From JAHQVK01 sp036788295 (lineage in GTDB: Bacteria; Myxococcota; Kuafuiibacteriia; Kuafuiibacteriales; Kuafuiibacteriaceae), in assembly GCA_036788295.1 (NCBI GenBank), contig DAIQNR010000001.1:221114-285113 (forward strand): DNA of 64,000 bases. Direction: 5' to 3'. Both the position numbers and the translations under genes were made by a program. The notes beneath the pieces were generated by a model. That model saw nothing but the letters and a program-made list of their open reading frames with translations. It made no database searches and was not told the origin of the DNA. How positions within the stretch are numbered: the first letter of the stretch is position 1; every line of letters begins with the position of its first letter. Below are positions 57,101 to 64,000 of the stretch, one piece after another.

Positions 57101-59492
57101 AAGCCGGATCCCGCCGGCGCTCCGCTTCTTCGAGCCGCACGCGCACCAGCGCCGGGAGGTCATCGAGCCGCTCGGCGATCTCCGCCAAGGCCCGGCGCGC
57201 GAACGGGTGCTCAGGCTCGAGCTCGAGCGCCTCGGCGTACGCCCGCCGAGCCGCTTCCAGATCCCCGAGCCGGTCCTCCTCGAGCTTGGCGATGCGATGC
57301 CACAGCTCGGCCTGGCGCCGCGCCCCTCGGGTCACCTCCAGCTCCCGGCGGTGCATGTCGACCAGCTGCCGCCACTCGCCCCGCTGGGCATGGATGCGCC
57401 CGAGGCTCTGCAGGGCAGGCAGGTAGGTGGGGTTCAGGCTCAGCAAGCGCTCGAGCAGCTCCGCCGCCGCCGCTTCGTCGCCGCCCCGGTCGAGGAGCAA
57501 GGTCGCGCGCCGGTGCATGATCGCGAGCACTTCGGCAAGGTCGTCGGTGGCGTCCGTCTCGAGCTCGAGGAGCCGCAGCAACTCCACGTGGTCGCCGGCG
57601 GCGTCCGCGAAGCGGGCGAGCGTCCGGATGGCGCCCAGGTGCTTCGGCGCCTGCTCGAGCAGCCGGCGGAGCGCTCGGGCGGCCCGGTCCACGTCGCCGA
57701 GCTTCTCTTCGGCGAGGACGCCAACCCGCGCGAGCAGGAAAGCCGAGAGCTCGGGGTCCGTGGTCAGCTCCGCCTCTTCCTCGTAGAGCTCGACGAGCGC
57801 GAGCGAGTCGCCTCGGAGGGCCAAGAGGCGCTCGAGCAGCCGGCGTGCCGGCCCATACCCGCGATCCTCGGCGAGGAGGGCCCTCAAGGTGGAGAGCGCG
57901 GCCTCCGGATCGGCGAGGCCGAACGCCTCGAGCTCGGCGAGTCGAAACCGAAACGCGACCCGCTCGCCGAGATCGTCCTCTTGCTCGATCTCTTCCCGGT
58001 ACAGCTCAGCGAGCTCGGTCAGCCGGCCGGTCCGTTCGAGCAGGCAACCGAGCGCCCTCGCCGCCGCCCGGGAGCTCGGATCGAGGGCGCGGGCCGACCT
58101 CGCCGATTCCGTCGCTGCGTCGAGGTCCCCCGCTCGCTCGAGCTCCGACGCGAGCCGCACCCCGGCCGCGGAGCGAAGGTCGACCGGCGCGTCGGCCTCG
58201 AGCGCCCGCGCGAGCGTCGCCCGCGCGGACACGTCGTCCCCGGTTCTCCGAAGGATGCGCTCCACCTCCTCGAGCAGCTCGAAGTCGCGCGGCGCCAAAG
58301 CCTCCGCCTCGACCGCGAGCGCCGCCGCCTCTTCGGGACGGTCGAGCTGCTCGAGCGCCATGCGCGCCGCAATCACCTTGCTCCGAGCCGCGTCCGCTCG
58401 GTCCGTCGCCACCTGAGCCGTCCGAAGCCAGATGCGGAACAACCCCTCGTGGTCGGACTGCCGCTGGTACAGCCGACGAAGGCCGTGGATCGCCTCCGGG
58501 TGCTCCGGAGCGGCGGCGAGCACCGCCTCGTACCGAGCGATGGCGAGCGCCGGGCGATCGAGCCGATCCTCGGCGAGCCGAGCGTCGGCGAGGGCCAGTT
58601 CGAGCGCGCGGGGCCCGTTCGGAGCCGCGGCCAGGGCCCGCCCGTAGATTTCGGACAGGTCGTCGTAGCGGCGCGCCTCTCGGTACATGCGCTCGAGCGC
58701 ATAGAGCGCCGAGCGCTCCAGGGGGTTTTCCTCCAGGGCGCCGCGGTAGGCTCGCTCGGCCTCCTTCGAATCGCGGAGCACCGACTCGAGCAGGGCGCCT
58801 TGCTCGGCCAGCATCGTCGCCTTTCGTTCGGGCGTGCTCGCCTGCTGCGCCTCGTAGCCGATGAACTGCACCACCATCGCCCACTCGCCGAACTCGGTGA
58901 ACAATCGACGGGAAGCGTGCAGAACGACCGGAGCAGCGGCGTCCAGGTTGAAGGCGGTCTGGTAGGCCGCCGCCGCCTGCCGGGGGCGACCGAGCTTCTC
59001 TTCCTCGATCCGCCCGATTTCGACGTACAGCCGAGCCGAGCTCGGAGTCTCGCCTCGCGCCGCCGCCTCCCTCGCCAGCCGCTCCGCCCGGTGGATCCAC
59101 TGCTCGGCGAGGTCCGCGGGCAGCGCCTCGAAGCGGTTGTCCTCAGGGCCGGACGCTGGCGGCGAGGCGCCCTCTTCGGGCGATGGGTCCGCCGCCGCGA
59201 AGTCGCGCGCCGCCGCGGCGCCGGGCGCCTCGGCCGTCTCGTCGCGCCGCTCGTCTGCGGGTTCCGCTGGCTCGGAGGGGGCGGCCTCGGTGGAGTGCAA
59301 ATCCAGCGGCTCCGTGGGAGCAGAGCGCCCGGAGGGGGGCCCAGCCGAGGCCGGCTCGGCACCCACCGGCCCCGCCGGTACCGTCCGCCGGGCGAGGACC
59401 GGGTCATCCGCTCGGGCCTGGGCAACCAGGTCGAGGTGCGTCTCGACCGCCGCTGCGACCGGTTCGCCGTCTTCGTCCTGAGGCAGCGCCAT
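54186..59492 (-). CDS. Second giant TPR protein (1768 aa) sharing the gltI-like C-terminal domain
   Basis: A 1768-aa soluble protein. The ATG at 59492 (MALPQDEDGEP) begins an acidic, disordered N-terminus of about 130 residues, followed by about 1250 residues of TPR-type repeats (for example LEAARRAYAEALELEPEHPFARRALAEIAERL split over two helices). The last ~300 residues repeat the layout of the gltI-like protein's end: PAVVVGGRFAKRV, then FLLGRALER, AHRAGLLVSGELEAAL and SYSVSDAYFAGRAR. The two are clearly paralogues. No signal peptide; probably cytoplasmic. A scaffold role like that proposed for gltI is inference. It follows the 79-aa gene on the same strand after 68 bp. Confidence 0.88.
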   Translation of the reverse strand: MALPQDEDGEPVAAAVETHLDLVAQARADDPVLARRTVPAGPVGAEPASAGPPSGRSAPTEPLDLHSTEAAPSEPAEPADERRDETAEAPGAAAARDFAAADPSPEEGASPPASGPEDNRFEALPADLAEQWIHRAERLAREAAARGETPSSARLYVEIGRIEEEKLGRPRQAAAAYQTAFNLDAAAPVVLHASRRLFTEFGEWAMVVQFIGYEAQQASTPERKATMLAEQGALLESVLRDSKEAERAYRGALEENPLERSALYALERMYREARRYDDLSEIYGRALAAAPNGPRALELALADARLAEDRLDRPALAIARYEAVLAAAPEHPEAIHGLRRLYQRQSDHEGLFRIWLRTAQVATDRADAARSKVIAARMALEQLDRPEEAAALAVEAEALAPRDFELLEEVERILRRTGDDVSARATLARALEADAPVDLRSAAGVRLASELERAGDLDAATESARSARALDPSSRAAARALGCLLERTGRLTELAELYREEIEQEDDLGERVAFRFRLAELEAFGLADPEAALSTLRALLAEDRGYGPARRLLERLLALRGDSLALVELYEEEAELTTDPELSAFLLARVGVLAEEKLGDVDRAARALRRLLEQAPKHLGAIRTLARFADAAGDHVELLRLLELETDATDDLAEVLAIMHRRATLLLDRGGDEAAAAELLERLLSLNPTYLPALQSLGRIHAQRGEWRQLVDMHRRELEVTRGARRQAELWHRIAKLEEDRLGDLEAARRAYAEALELEPEHPFARRALAEIAERLDDLPALVRVRLEEAERRRDPASKAAGLLEVARLCEERLDRGDQAVELFQRVVRLGHSVDAATRGLVRIHAREGMWNALAATLTASAERASSPEERAATLVEAADVDAERLKNLDHAAERLEEAVRLDPSAGRLARLEQIMLARRDFARALEIGERLADTETDPATRAARFLRLAQLAEHQVEPPRSGVDYLRKALDAVPDHPVAIRALESAYLAARDWAGLAHLYEREASVPGCDPARRADLLHRAADIHAEQLLDGERAAALLDEALAAQPSDLPSMQARRRLAEAAGDVDRCLALLDQEARETADPSLGAQLLFEAGRVHLEQRRDRDAAIAAFEAVLSREPLHLGAFNQLEALYLEREEHDRVYQLLRLRASMAPPEEQARLRSSAGRVAEERLADPATAMEDYAAALALEPKLVTALVRYGPLLLARGAHEEAVEIFQRTLAATKEPEVLRDTFKSLATLYQLRGDLFRSVQSLQAALTADPSDIESLERLAELYEGAKDWGSTVNVLLKLVSVEPDPQRRTEALLRVADIEVNRKDQGAALRALRKAVELDPGCRPALERLCDLHEARQEWPELVEVARHLVNLLGTNERSAATRHHRRMAEVFEYRLRDEHRAAVALQYVLEAHPDDVGALERLAGLLGKRAESYRPAIEVHRRLLALDPLRIDSYRELHRLFRLLEAWDPAFIAAEVLVFLQAHRPEEFAFHAEHKASVAPITDGALTDEDHESFVVHPDERGPIRRAFSLLGPELGRAASRTPGPRTQKLNPRSSHPVRVLVDELSHALSVPGIELWLGADDEFGVRVEGQRLPAVVVGGRFAKRVAAREQRFLLGRALERVKGGQFSFDGVSDRELEALVWAVAQLGRPSQSVPVDPAALDMATRRIKQAASGRIRKELEEAGRSIHHVDMGRHRVAARDTAHRAGLLVSGELEAALRVLLRERGATRSTFTDPSDASMALRDVPEALDLLSYSVSDAYFAGRARLKMGVQLV

Positions 59493-59560
59493 CGGGCGCA
59501 CTGTTAGCACGATCCCCCGGAGCGCTCCAGAAGCCGCCTCCCCGGAGATCGTCGGCTCGC

Positions 59561-59800
59561 TCAGGTTCGACCGGTGCGCAGAAACAGGATGATCGAGAGG
59601 CAGTGGAATTCGTTGTCGCTCGACTGCGACACGACCTTGTCCACGACCTCCATCTGCGGGTCCTGGTCTGCGAGCCACCGGGTGATGACCTCACCCAGCT
59701 CTTCTCGCTCCCGGGCCTTCGTAGCCGAAAACACCTTCACGGCGTCGAATGCGTTCGGATCGCTCACCGTAATGCTGAACCCCTCACCCGCCCGGAGCAT
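59561..59800 (-). CDS. Small conserved-looking protein (79 aa), unknown
   Basis: A 79-aa soluble protein with an alternating pattern: a beta segment (GFSITVSDPNAFDAVKVFSA), an amphipathic helix (TKAREREELGEVITRWLAD), then beta segments (MEVVDKVVSQSSD and FHCLSIILFLR). The composition and secondary-structure pattern are those of a folded alpha/beta domain, not a frame shadow, and no other good frame overlaps. The ATG at 59800 has GGGCGGG nearby. It lies between a membrane-anchored protein and a giant TPR gene, all on the minus strand. I do not recognise a named family. Confidence 0.75.
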   Translation of the reverse strand: MLRAGEGFSITVSDPNAFDAVKVFSATKAREREELGEVITRWLADQDPQMEVVDKVVSQSSDNEFHCLSIILFLRTGRT

Positions 59801-59811
59801 GCCCGCCCTGT

Positions 59812-59849
59812 CCGCAGAGACGTGTGACTTTCGTCACACGGTTCTGCGG
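59812..59849 (-). promoter_or_regulatory. CRP-type palindrome inside a long hairpin before the 79-aa gene
   Basis: CGTGTGAC-TTTC-GTCACACG (59821-59840) is a perfect inverted repeat containing TGTGA-N6-TCACA, the CRP/FNR-family consensus. Outer arms CCGCAGA/TCTGCGG extend it to a stem of about 17 bp with one mismatch and one G-U pair. It covers the stop of the 185-aa gene and ends 11 bp before the ATG of the 79-aa gene. It could be an operator, an RNA hairpin controlling the small gene, or both. Confidence 0.55.
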
Positions 59850-60391
59850 AGCTTGCGCCCCACCCGGGAAGGGGCGCTCACCGGCGCATCCTCGAGCGCT
59901 CTGGACACGAGCCGGTAGCGGCGAAAGCGCGGCTCGAGAAAAACCCGCCGCGTGACCGCTGGGGGCTGGTGGGTGAACTCGATCCGTTGGGGAACGAAGG
60001 TGCCGTGGAGGACCCGGCCGTCGGCGGAAAGGGTGAGGCGGAGGCGGGCGGTGACCGACCCGTCGATCTCGGTCGCGACCAGCTTCGGAAAGCCCTGGGC
60101 CTCGATCATGGGCACGCCGTGGTCCCGCCGGGTCATGAACATCGTCCGCCCTCGCATCAGCCCGGTGTACTCCTGGAAGCCGCCAGGAACCAGCCGCCGC
60201 CCCCGCACGAACGGCCCGAGCTGGGCGAAATACACCACCTCCGGCGGGCCGGACGCTTCCTCGTCCACCCGCTCCCAGGTCCCCTGGACCCGCACCAGAA
60301 GGCCCCGGACGACCCAGATGAGCGCGATGAGCGCGGCGGCTCCGAGCACGAGGTGCCAGGGCTCGAGCGCGAAGGGACCGACCCGGATCAC
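59834..60391 (-). CDS. Membrane-anchored hypothetical protein (185 aa)
   Basis: A 185-aa protein with one N-terminal helix (about 13-33, HLVLGAAALIALIWVVRGLL) and a soluble, mainly beta domain: VVYFAQLGPFVRGRRL, YTGLMRGRTMFMTRR, VTARLRLTLSADGRVLHG and the C-terminal RVFLEPRFRRYRL. No known family is apparent. GTG start at 60391. It is divergent from the EF-G gene with 93 bp between, in which I see no clear promoter. Its stop lies in the palindrome before the 79-aa gene, so the two may be regulated together. Confidence 0.75.
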   Translation of the reverse strand: MIRVGPFALEPWHLVLGAAALIALIWVVRGLLVRVQGTWERVDEEASGPPEVVYFAQLGPFVRGRRLVPGGFQEYTGLMRGRTMFMTRRDHGVPMIEAQGFPKLVATEIDGSVTARLRLTLSADGRVLHGTFVPQRIEFTHQPPAVTRRVFLEPRFRRYRLVSRALEDAPVSAPSRVGRKLRRTV

Positions 60392-60484
60392 GACCCGCCT
60401 CGGGCGGTCGAGGTCCGCCTCCCTTCGTTCGGCGCCAACTCGGGCTTCCCGGGCCGAGGCGGGGGGGTGTAGTCAGTCGTCGCC

Positions 60485-62551
60485 ATGGCCACCGCCCAGC
60501 CTTCACGGATGTCCCGCATTCGGAACATCGGCATAGCCGCGCACATCGACGCCGGCAAGACCACCGTATCCGAGCGAATCCTGTTCTACACCGGCCGCAT
60601 CCACAAGACCGGCGAGGTGCACGACGGGCAGGCGACGATGGACTGGATGGTCCAGGAGCAGGAGCGGGGGATCACGATCACCGCCGCGGTCACCACCTGC
60701 CCGTGGAAGGACCACGACATCCACCTCATCGACACCCCCGGGCACGTGGACTTCACGGTGGAGGTCGAACGGTCGCTGCGGGTGCTCGACGGCTGCGTGG
60801 CGGTGTTCTGCGCGGTGAGCGGCGTTCAACCCCAGTCGGAGACGGTGTGGCGCCAGGCCAACCGCTACCGCGTCCCCCGGCTGATCTTCGTCAACAAGAT
60901 GGACCGGGTGGGCGCCGACTTCGGCCGGGTGCTCGCCGACATCGAAGCGAAGCTCGCCGCGAAGCCGGTGGCGATCCAGTGGCCGATCGGGGCCGAGTCG
61001 GGGTTCGAGGGGATCATCGACCTCCTGTCCATGGAGGCGGTCCGATTCGGCGGGCAGCACGGCGAGCAGGCCGAGCGCGCTCCGATCCCGGACGAGCTCG
61101 CAGAGGTGGCGGAGGCGGCTCGGGAACGCCTCATCGAGGCCCTGGGCGACATCGACGACGGCATCGCCGAGGCCTACCTGTCTGGGGAGCCGCTCTCGGT
61201 CGAGCGGTTGAAGGAGGTCTTGCGGCGAGGCACGGTCGAAAACCGGATCCAGCCCACGCTGTGCGGGACCGCGCTGAAGGACAAAGGCGTGTTCCCGCTG
61301 CTCGACGCCGTCGTCGATTTCCTTCCCTCCCCGCTCGACGTACCCCCGGTCACCGGCCGGCACCCGGAGACCGGCGAGTCGCTCAGCCGGCCGCCGAGCG
61401 TGAAGGCGCCGCTCGCCGCGCTCGTGTTCAAGGTCGCGCAGGATGACGGCCGTCGAAACGTCTACCTCCGCGTCTACTCGGGGGCGCTCGAGTCCGGCGA
61501 GCAGGTCTTCAACTCCACGAACGGGAAGAAGGAGCGGGTCTCTCGGCTGTTCAAGGTGCACGCGGCCAAGAAGGAGCGACTCGACGTCGCCCGCGCCGGA
61601 GACCTGGTGCTCGCCTCGGGCCTCCGGTTTGCGAAGACCGGCGACACCCTCTGCCCCGCGAGCGATCCCATCCAGCTCGAGGAGATGGCGTTCCTCAAGC
61701 CGGTGATCGCCATCGCCGTCGAACCCAAGACCAACAAGGACCTCGACAAGTTGAACGAGGCCCTCGCGAAGCTCGCGGACGAGGACCCGACCGTCGAGGT
61801 CCGTGAAGACGAAAACACCGGACAAACCCTGCTCGCTGGGATGGGCGAGCTGCACCTCGAAGTCCTGGTGGACCGCCTCGCCCGGGAGTTTCACGTCGAG
61901 GCGAAGACCGGGAATCCCTCGGTGGTCTACCGCGAAACCATCCGTGACGAGACCGTGGCGGAAGGCAGTTTCGACCGGACGCTCGACGAAGAGCGGGGCG
62001 CTCGGCTGTACGGCCGGGTGCAGGTGCGGCTCACCCCCCGCCCCCGGGACGCCGGCAACCGGTTCGTCGATGCCCGCAGTGAATCGAACCGGGCCGAGCA
62101 CCCCCTGGGCGACAAGTTCTTGCCCGCGATCGAGCAGGGATGCCTCGAGGCGCTCGAGGCGGGCCCAGTGGACGCCCACCGAGTGCAGGACGTCGAGGTG
62201 ACGCTCGAGGCGGTGGACACCCGTCCGGAGGAGACCACGGAGGTCGTCTTGCGGGTCGCGGCCGGCAACGCGGTGCGGGCCGGGCTCTCGACCGGGCGTC
62301 CGGTGCTGCTGGCCCCGATCATGGCCGTCGAGGTGAGCGCGCCGGACGAGGCCGCCGGCGTGGTCGTCGGGGACCTGTCCGCCCGCGGCGCGCGCATCGA
62401 AGGGGTGGACAGCGAAGCCCAGCAGTCCCTCATCCGGGCTTCGGTCGCGATGACGGCGATGTTCGGTTATTCCACGAAGGTACGGTCGCTGACCGGAGGC
62501 CGGGGGACGTTCACCATGCGATTCGACCGCTTCGACGCGCTCGACGGGTGA
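60485..62551 (+). CDS. Elongation factor G-like translational GTPase, divergent paralogue
   Basis: A 688-aa five-domain GTPase. G-domain motifs are intact: AAHIDAGKTT, RGITITAA (switch I), DTPGHVDF and VNKMDR. Domains II-V are all present, but in domain IV the usual QTGGRGQY block is replaced (EERGARLYGRVQVRL), and domain V has GDLSARGARIEG instead of GDLNSRRGRIEG. The gene stands alone, without rpsG, rpsL or tuf, so it is probably not the main EF-G. Delta-type bacteria often carry extra EF-G forms (spdEFG). A role in recycling or in mitochondria-like splitting of translocation functions is possible. An alternative start is the ATG at 60509. Confidence 0.93.
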   Translation: MATAQPSRMSRIRNIGIAAHIDAGKTTVSERILFYTGRIHKTGEVHDGQATMDWMVQEQERGITITAAVTTCPWKDHDIHLIDTPGHVDFTVEVERSLRVLDGCVAVFCAVSGVQPQSETVWRQANRYRVPRLIFVNKMDRVGADFGRVLADIEAKLAAKPVAIQWPIGAESGFEGIIDLLSMEAVRFGGQHGEQAERAPIPDELAEVAEAARERLIEALGDIDDGIAEAYLSGEPLSVERLKEVLRRGTVENRIQPTLCGTALKDKGVFPLLDAVVDFLPSPLDVPPVTGRHPETGESLSRPPSVKAPLAALVFKVAQDDGRRNVYLRVYSGALESGEQVFNSTNGKKERVSRLFKVHAAKKERLDVARAGDLVLASGLRFAKTGDTLCPASDPIQLEEMAFLKPVIAIAVEPKTNKDLDKLNEALAKLADEDPTVEVREDENTGQTLLAGMGELHLEVLVDRLAREFHVEAKTGNPSVVYRETIRDETVAEGSFDRTLDEERGARLYGRVQVRLTPRPRDAGNRFVDARSESNRAEHPLGDKFLPAIEQGCLEALEAGPVDAHRVQDVEVTLEAVDTRPEETTEVVLRVAAGNAVRAGLSTGRPVLLAPIMAVEVSAPDEAAGVVVGDLSARGARIEGVDSEAQQSLIRASVAMTAMFGYSTKVRSLTGGRGTFTMRFDRFDALDG

Positions 62552-62621
62552 AAAGAGGGATTCGCTCCGTTTCCGGACCCATCTCTGATCCTGCGAAGCG
62601 TTATCAGAAAGCAGTGTGATA

Positions 62622-62650
62622 TTGACAGCTTACCGGTAGGCTTGGTCTAA
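62622..62650 (+). promoter_or_regulatory. Candidate promoter of the HiPIP gene
   Basis: TTGACA (62622-62627) is a perfect -35 box in an AT-richer stretch unusual for this window; GTCTAA (62645-62650) 17 bp later is a poor -10. The implied transcript start is within about 3 bp of the ATG at 62659, and no ribosome site precedes the ATG, so the message may be leaderless. Confidence 0.35.
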
Positions 62651-62658
62651 GCCGGCGC

Positions 62659-62994
62659 ATGAGCCACCAGACGGATAAGTTTGACCGCCGCCACGCCCTT
62701 CGGGTGCTGGGGCAGGGCGCCGCCGCCGCGGCCTTCCTGACCTTCGGAGCTCGAGCCCGCGCCGCGGACGCGCTCGATTGCTCGAAGGAGGGCACGATCG
62801 ACGACGCTTCGAAGAAGATGAGGGAGACGGTCAAGTACGTCGAGAAGTCCCCCCACGCCGACAAGATGTGCTCCGGGTGCATGCTCTGGAACGCGCCGGA
62901 GAAGGACAAGAAGTGCGGAGGCTGCAAGCTCTTCACCGGGCCGGTGAACCCAGCCGGCCACTGTCTCAGCTTCGCCCCCGTCCAGAAGAAGTAG
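62659..62994 (+). CDS. High-potential iron-sulfur protein (HiPIP), Tat-exported
   Basis: A 111-aa periplasmic electron carrier with one 4Fe-4S cluster. A twin-arginine signal (DRRHALRVLGQGAAAAAFL, cleavage near ARARA-ADAL) fits export of a pre-folded cofactor protein. The cluster ligands are Cys71, Cys74, Cys89 and Cys102 in the HiPIP pattern (CSGC, then GCKLFTGPVNPAGHC); Cys86 is extra, and spacing is slightly shorter than in photosynthetic HiPIPs. Such proteins can feed electrons to haem-copper oxidases, and a cbb3 locus lies elsewhere in the window, so a link is plausible but inferred. Confidence 0.9.
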   Translation: MSHQTDKFDRRHALRVLGQGAAAAAFLTFGARARAADALDCSKEGTIDDASKKMRETVKYVEKSPHADKMCSGCMLWNAPEKDKKCGGCKLFTGPVNPAGHCLSFAPVQKK

Positions 62995-63052
62995 CCTGCC
63001 CCCGAAGCTCGGGCACCTTGCCTGCTGCTTCGGATTTTTCTATCCTTCATGG

Positions 63053-64000
63053 ATGCGCGCCGCGGTTTGGGTCTCCGCTCTGACCGCGTGCGCCCCCCAG
63101 GTCTTCCCCGAGACCCCTCCGATCGACGGCCGCTCCGCCCTGCTGGTGGTCCGAAGCTTCGACCAGCTGGAGGTCCGCGCGGTGGCGGTTGCTCCCTTCG
63201 AGCCGCTGCCCCCCTTTCGAGCCCCCGACGGCTCGGACGTGGTCCTCCTGGCGTGGCCTGGAGACCTCGCCGAACGGCAGGTGGAGCCGGGACCCATCGC
63301 GCTCGTGCCGAGCGGTCGTCTGCTCCCGGCGCCCGAGCTCCTGCTCGGCCTGGCCGTGCCCGAGCGCCGGTGGCGCCCTCTCGACGCCGTTCCCCCGTGG
63401 CTGAACGCGCTCGGGCTGCCCCTGCTCGATGCTTGCCCCGATGAAGGCTGCCACCGGGTGCTGGGAGGCGCGCTCCAGTGCGACACCCCGTGCCCCGAGC
63501 TCGGCCCCATCGACGCGCCCGCCGCCCCTGCCCTCCCCCGCTTCGAGCTTCGCCCCTGCCCCGAGAACTGGTCGGAGCCAGGAGCGGGCCGGTGCGCCCC
63601 GCCGCCGGCCCTCGCCTGCCCGGTCGGGTGGTTTCAGCCCCCAAGCGAGGCGGCCTGCCAGCCCCTGTCCGAGTGCCCGGGGGGCCGATTTCCGGACGCG
63701 CCCGCCGGCGCCCGCTATGTGGACCCGGCCGCGGGCGGTGGAGACGGCAGCCGCGACCGGCCGTTCGCCGGGCTCGATGACGCCCTGACCGGGCCCGGAG
63801 TCGTGGTGCTCGCCCCCGGCGACCACCGAGTCGGCGCCGCGCTGCCCGACGGCCTCTCGCTGCTCGGCGCCTGCGCCGCCGAGGTGGTGGTCGAGGGTCC
63901 GGCGCTCGTGCCTGCCGGGGTGCAGGTGTCGGCCGAAGGCCTTCGTTTTGCCGATGTCGCCGTGGTCGACGGCAGGCTCGAGCTGTCGTCGGTGGTCCTG
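63053..64000 (+). CDS. Predicted lipoprotein with start of a beta-helix-type domain, 3' end outside window
   Basis: The frame is open from the ATG at 63053 through the last base, giving 316 residues of a longer protein. It begins with a very short lipoprotein signal, MRAAVWVSALTAC, with Cys13 as lipidation site. A Pro-rich domain follows, then a cysteine-rich stretch (about 130-225) with pairs such as CPDEGC and CDTPCP. At about 223 a YVDPAAGGGDGSRDRPF motif starts, the usual opening of right-handed parallel beta-helix (DUF1565-like) surface proteins of Myxococcota. An overlapping frame starting at 63049 is a shadow. No enzymatic role can be assigned. Confidence 0.8.
   Translation, partial: MRAAVWVSALTACAPQVFPETPPIDGRSALLVVRSFDQLEVRAVAVAPFEPLPPFRAPDGSDVVLLAWPGDLAERQVEPGPIALVPSGRLLPAPELLLGLAVPERRWRPLDAVPPWLNALGLPLLDACPDEGCHRVLGGALQCDTPCPELGPIDAPAAPALPRFELRPCPENWSEPGAGRCAPPPALACPVGWFQPPSEAACQPLSECPGGRFPDAPAGARYVDPAAGGGDGSRDRPFAGLDDALTGPGVVVLAPGDHRVGAALPDGLSLLGACAAEVVVEGPALVPAGVQVSAEGLRFADVAVVDGRLELSSVVL

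Noticed and set aside
54399..59507. A 1702-codon open frame antisense to the second giant TPR gene
   Set aside because: Same mirror effect and same low-information composition; the minus strand has a recognisable TPR protein.
60503..62179. A 558-codon frame antisense to the EF-G gene
   Set aside because: All GTPase motifs are on the plus strand.
63049..63444. A 131-codon plus-strand frame at the right end
   Set aside because: The frame starting 4 bases later is open to the window edge and gives a lipoprotein signal and a beta-helix motif; this one gives an Arg/Pro-rich product.

Overview
The window looks like chromosomal sequence from a high-GC member of the Myxococcota (the old deltaproteobacterial myxobacteria). 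The evidence is the gene content: giant TPR proteins, a zinc-ribbon/GYF/TonB-C-like membrane protein of the GltJ (AgmX) type, a protein with a MXAN_5187-type C-terminus, a Ser/Thr kinase with a PEGA domain, sigma-54-like promoters and many lipoproteins. The order cannot be fixed from the sequence alone. Coding density is high. I found no tRNA, rRNA, CRISPR array, insertion sequence or convincing intrinsic terminator.

Layout. Bases 1-2647 (+) hold the end of a sensor histidine kinase coupled to a rhomboid protease. Bases 2650-19051 (-) hold a giant TPR protein (4130 aa, GltI/AgmK-like), a GltJ/AgmX-like protein and, overlapping its stop, a protein that resembles a divergent RelA/SpoT nucleotidyltransferase. 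The first two match the adjacent gltI-gltJ pair of the Myxococcus focal-adhesion gliding machine. A hipBA toxin-antitoxin pair follows (19181-20854, +). Bases 20859-26838 (-) form an envelope operon read from bamA through a 5'-nucleotidase lipoprotein and a C45 acyltransferase/hydrolase to a small outer-membrane barrel. Next come a tiny membrane protein, clpB and hisD (27054-31199).

Bases 31339-32954 (+) carry lipA, coupled to what looks like a dead E1-alpha (pyruvate dehydrogenase) paralogue. Bases 33256-41672 (+) are a complete cbb3 oxidase locus: a ccoN-ccoO fusion, ccoQ, a single-haem ccoP, ccoG, ccoH, a SafE/TauE-type protein, ccoI and ccoS. It is preceded by a near-perfect sigma-54 promoter and two perfect palindromes at enhancer distance.

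Bases 41697-53000 (-) form a run of seven genes: HEAT-like membrane protein, MXAN_5187-type membrane protein, recN, PP2C phosphatase, secA, nadD and a PEGA-domain Ser/Thr kinase. Bases 53153-54178 (+) encode a beta-propeller-like lipoprotein. Bases 54186-60391 (-) hold a second giant TPR protein sharing the C-terminal domain of the first, a 79-aa protein and a membrane-anchored protein; a CRP-type palindrome lies between the last two. The right end (+) has a divergent EF-G, a Tat-exported high-potential iron-sulfur protein and the start of a lipoprotein that runs off the window.

Themes: envelope biogenesis and export (bamA, secA, lipoproteins), microaerobic respiration (cbb3, HiPIP) and large scaffold proteins probably tied to motility or polarity. 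The least explained parts are the RelA/SpoT-like gene coupled to gltJ, the giant-TPR C-terminal domain and the degenerate E1-alpha gene.
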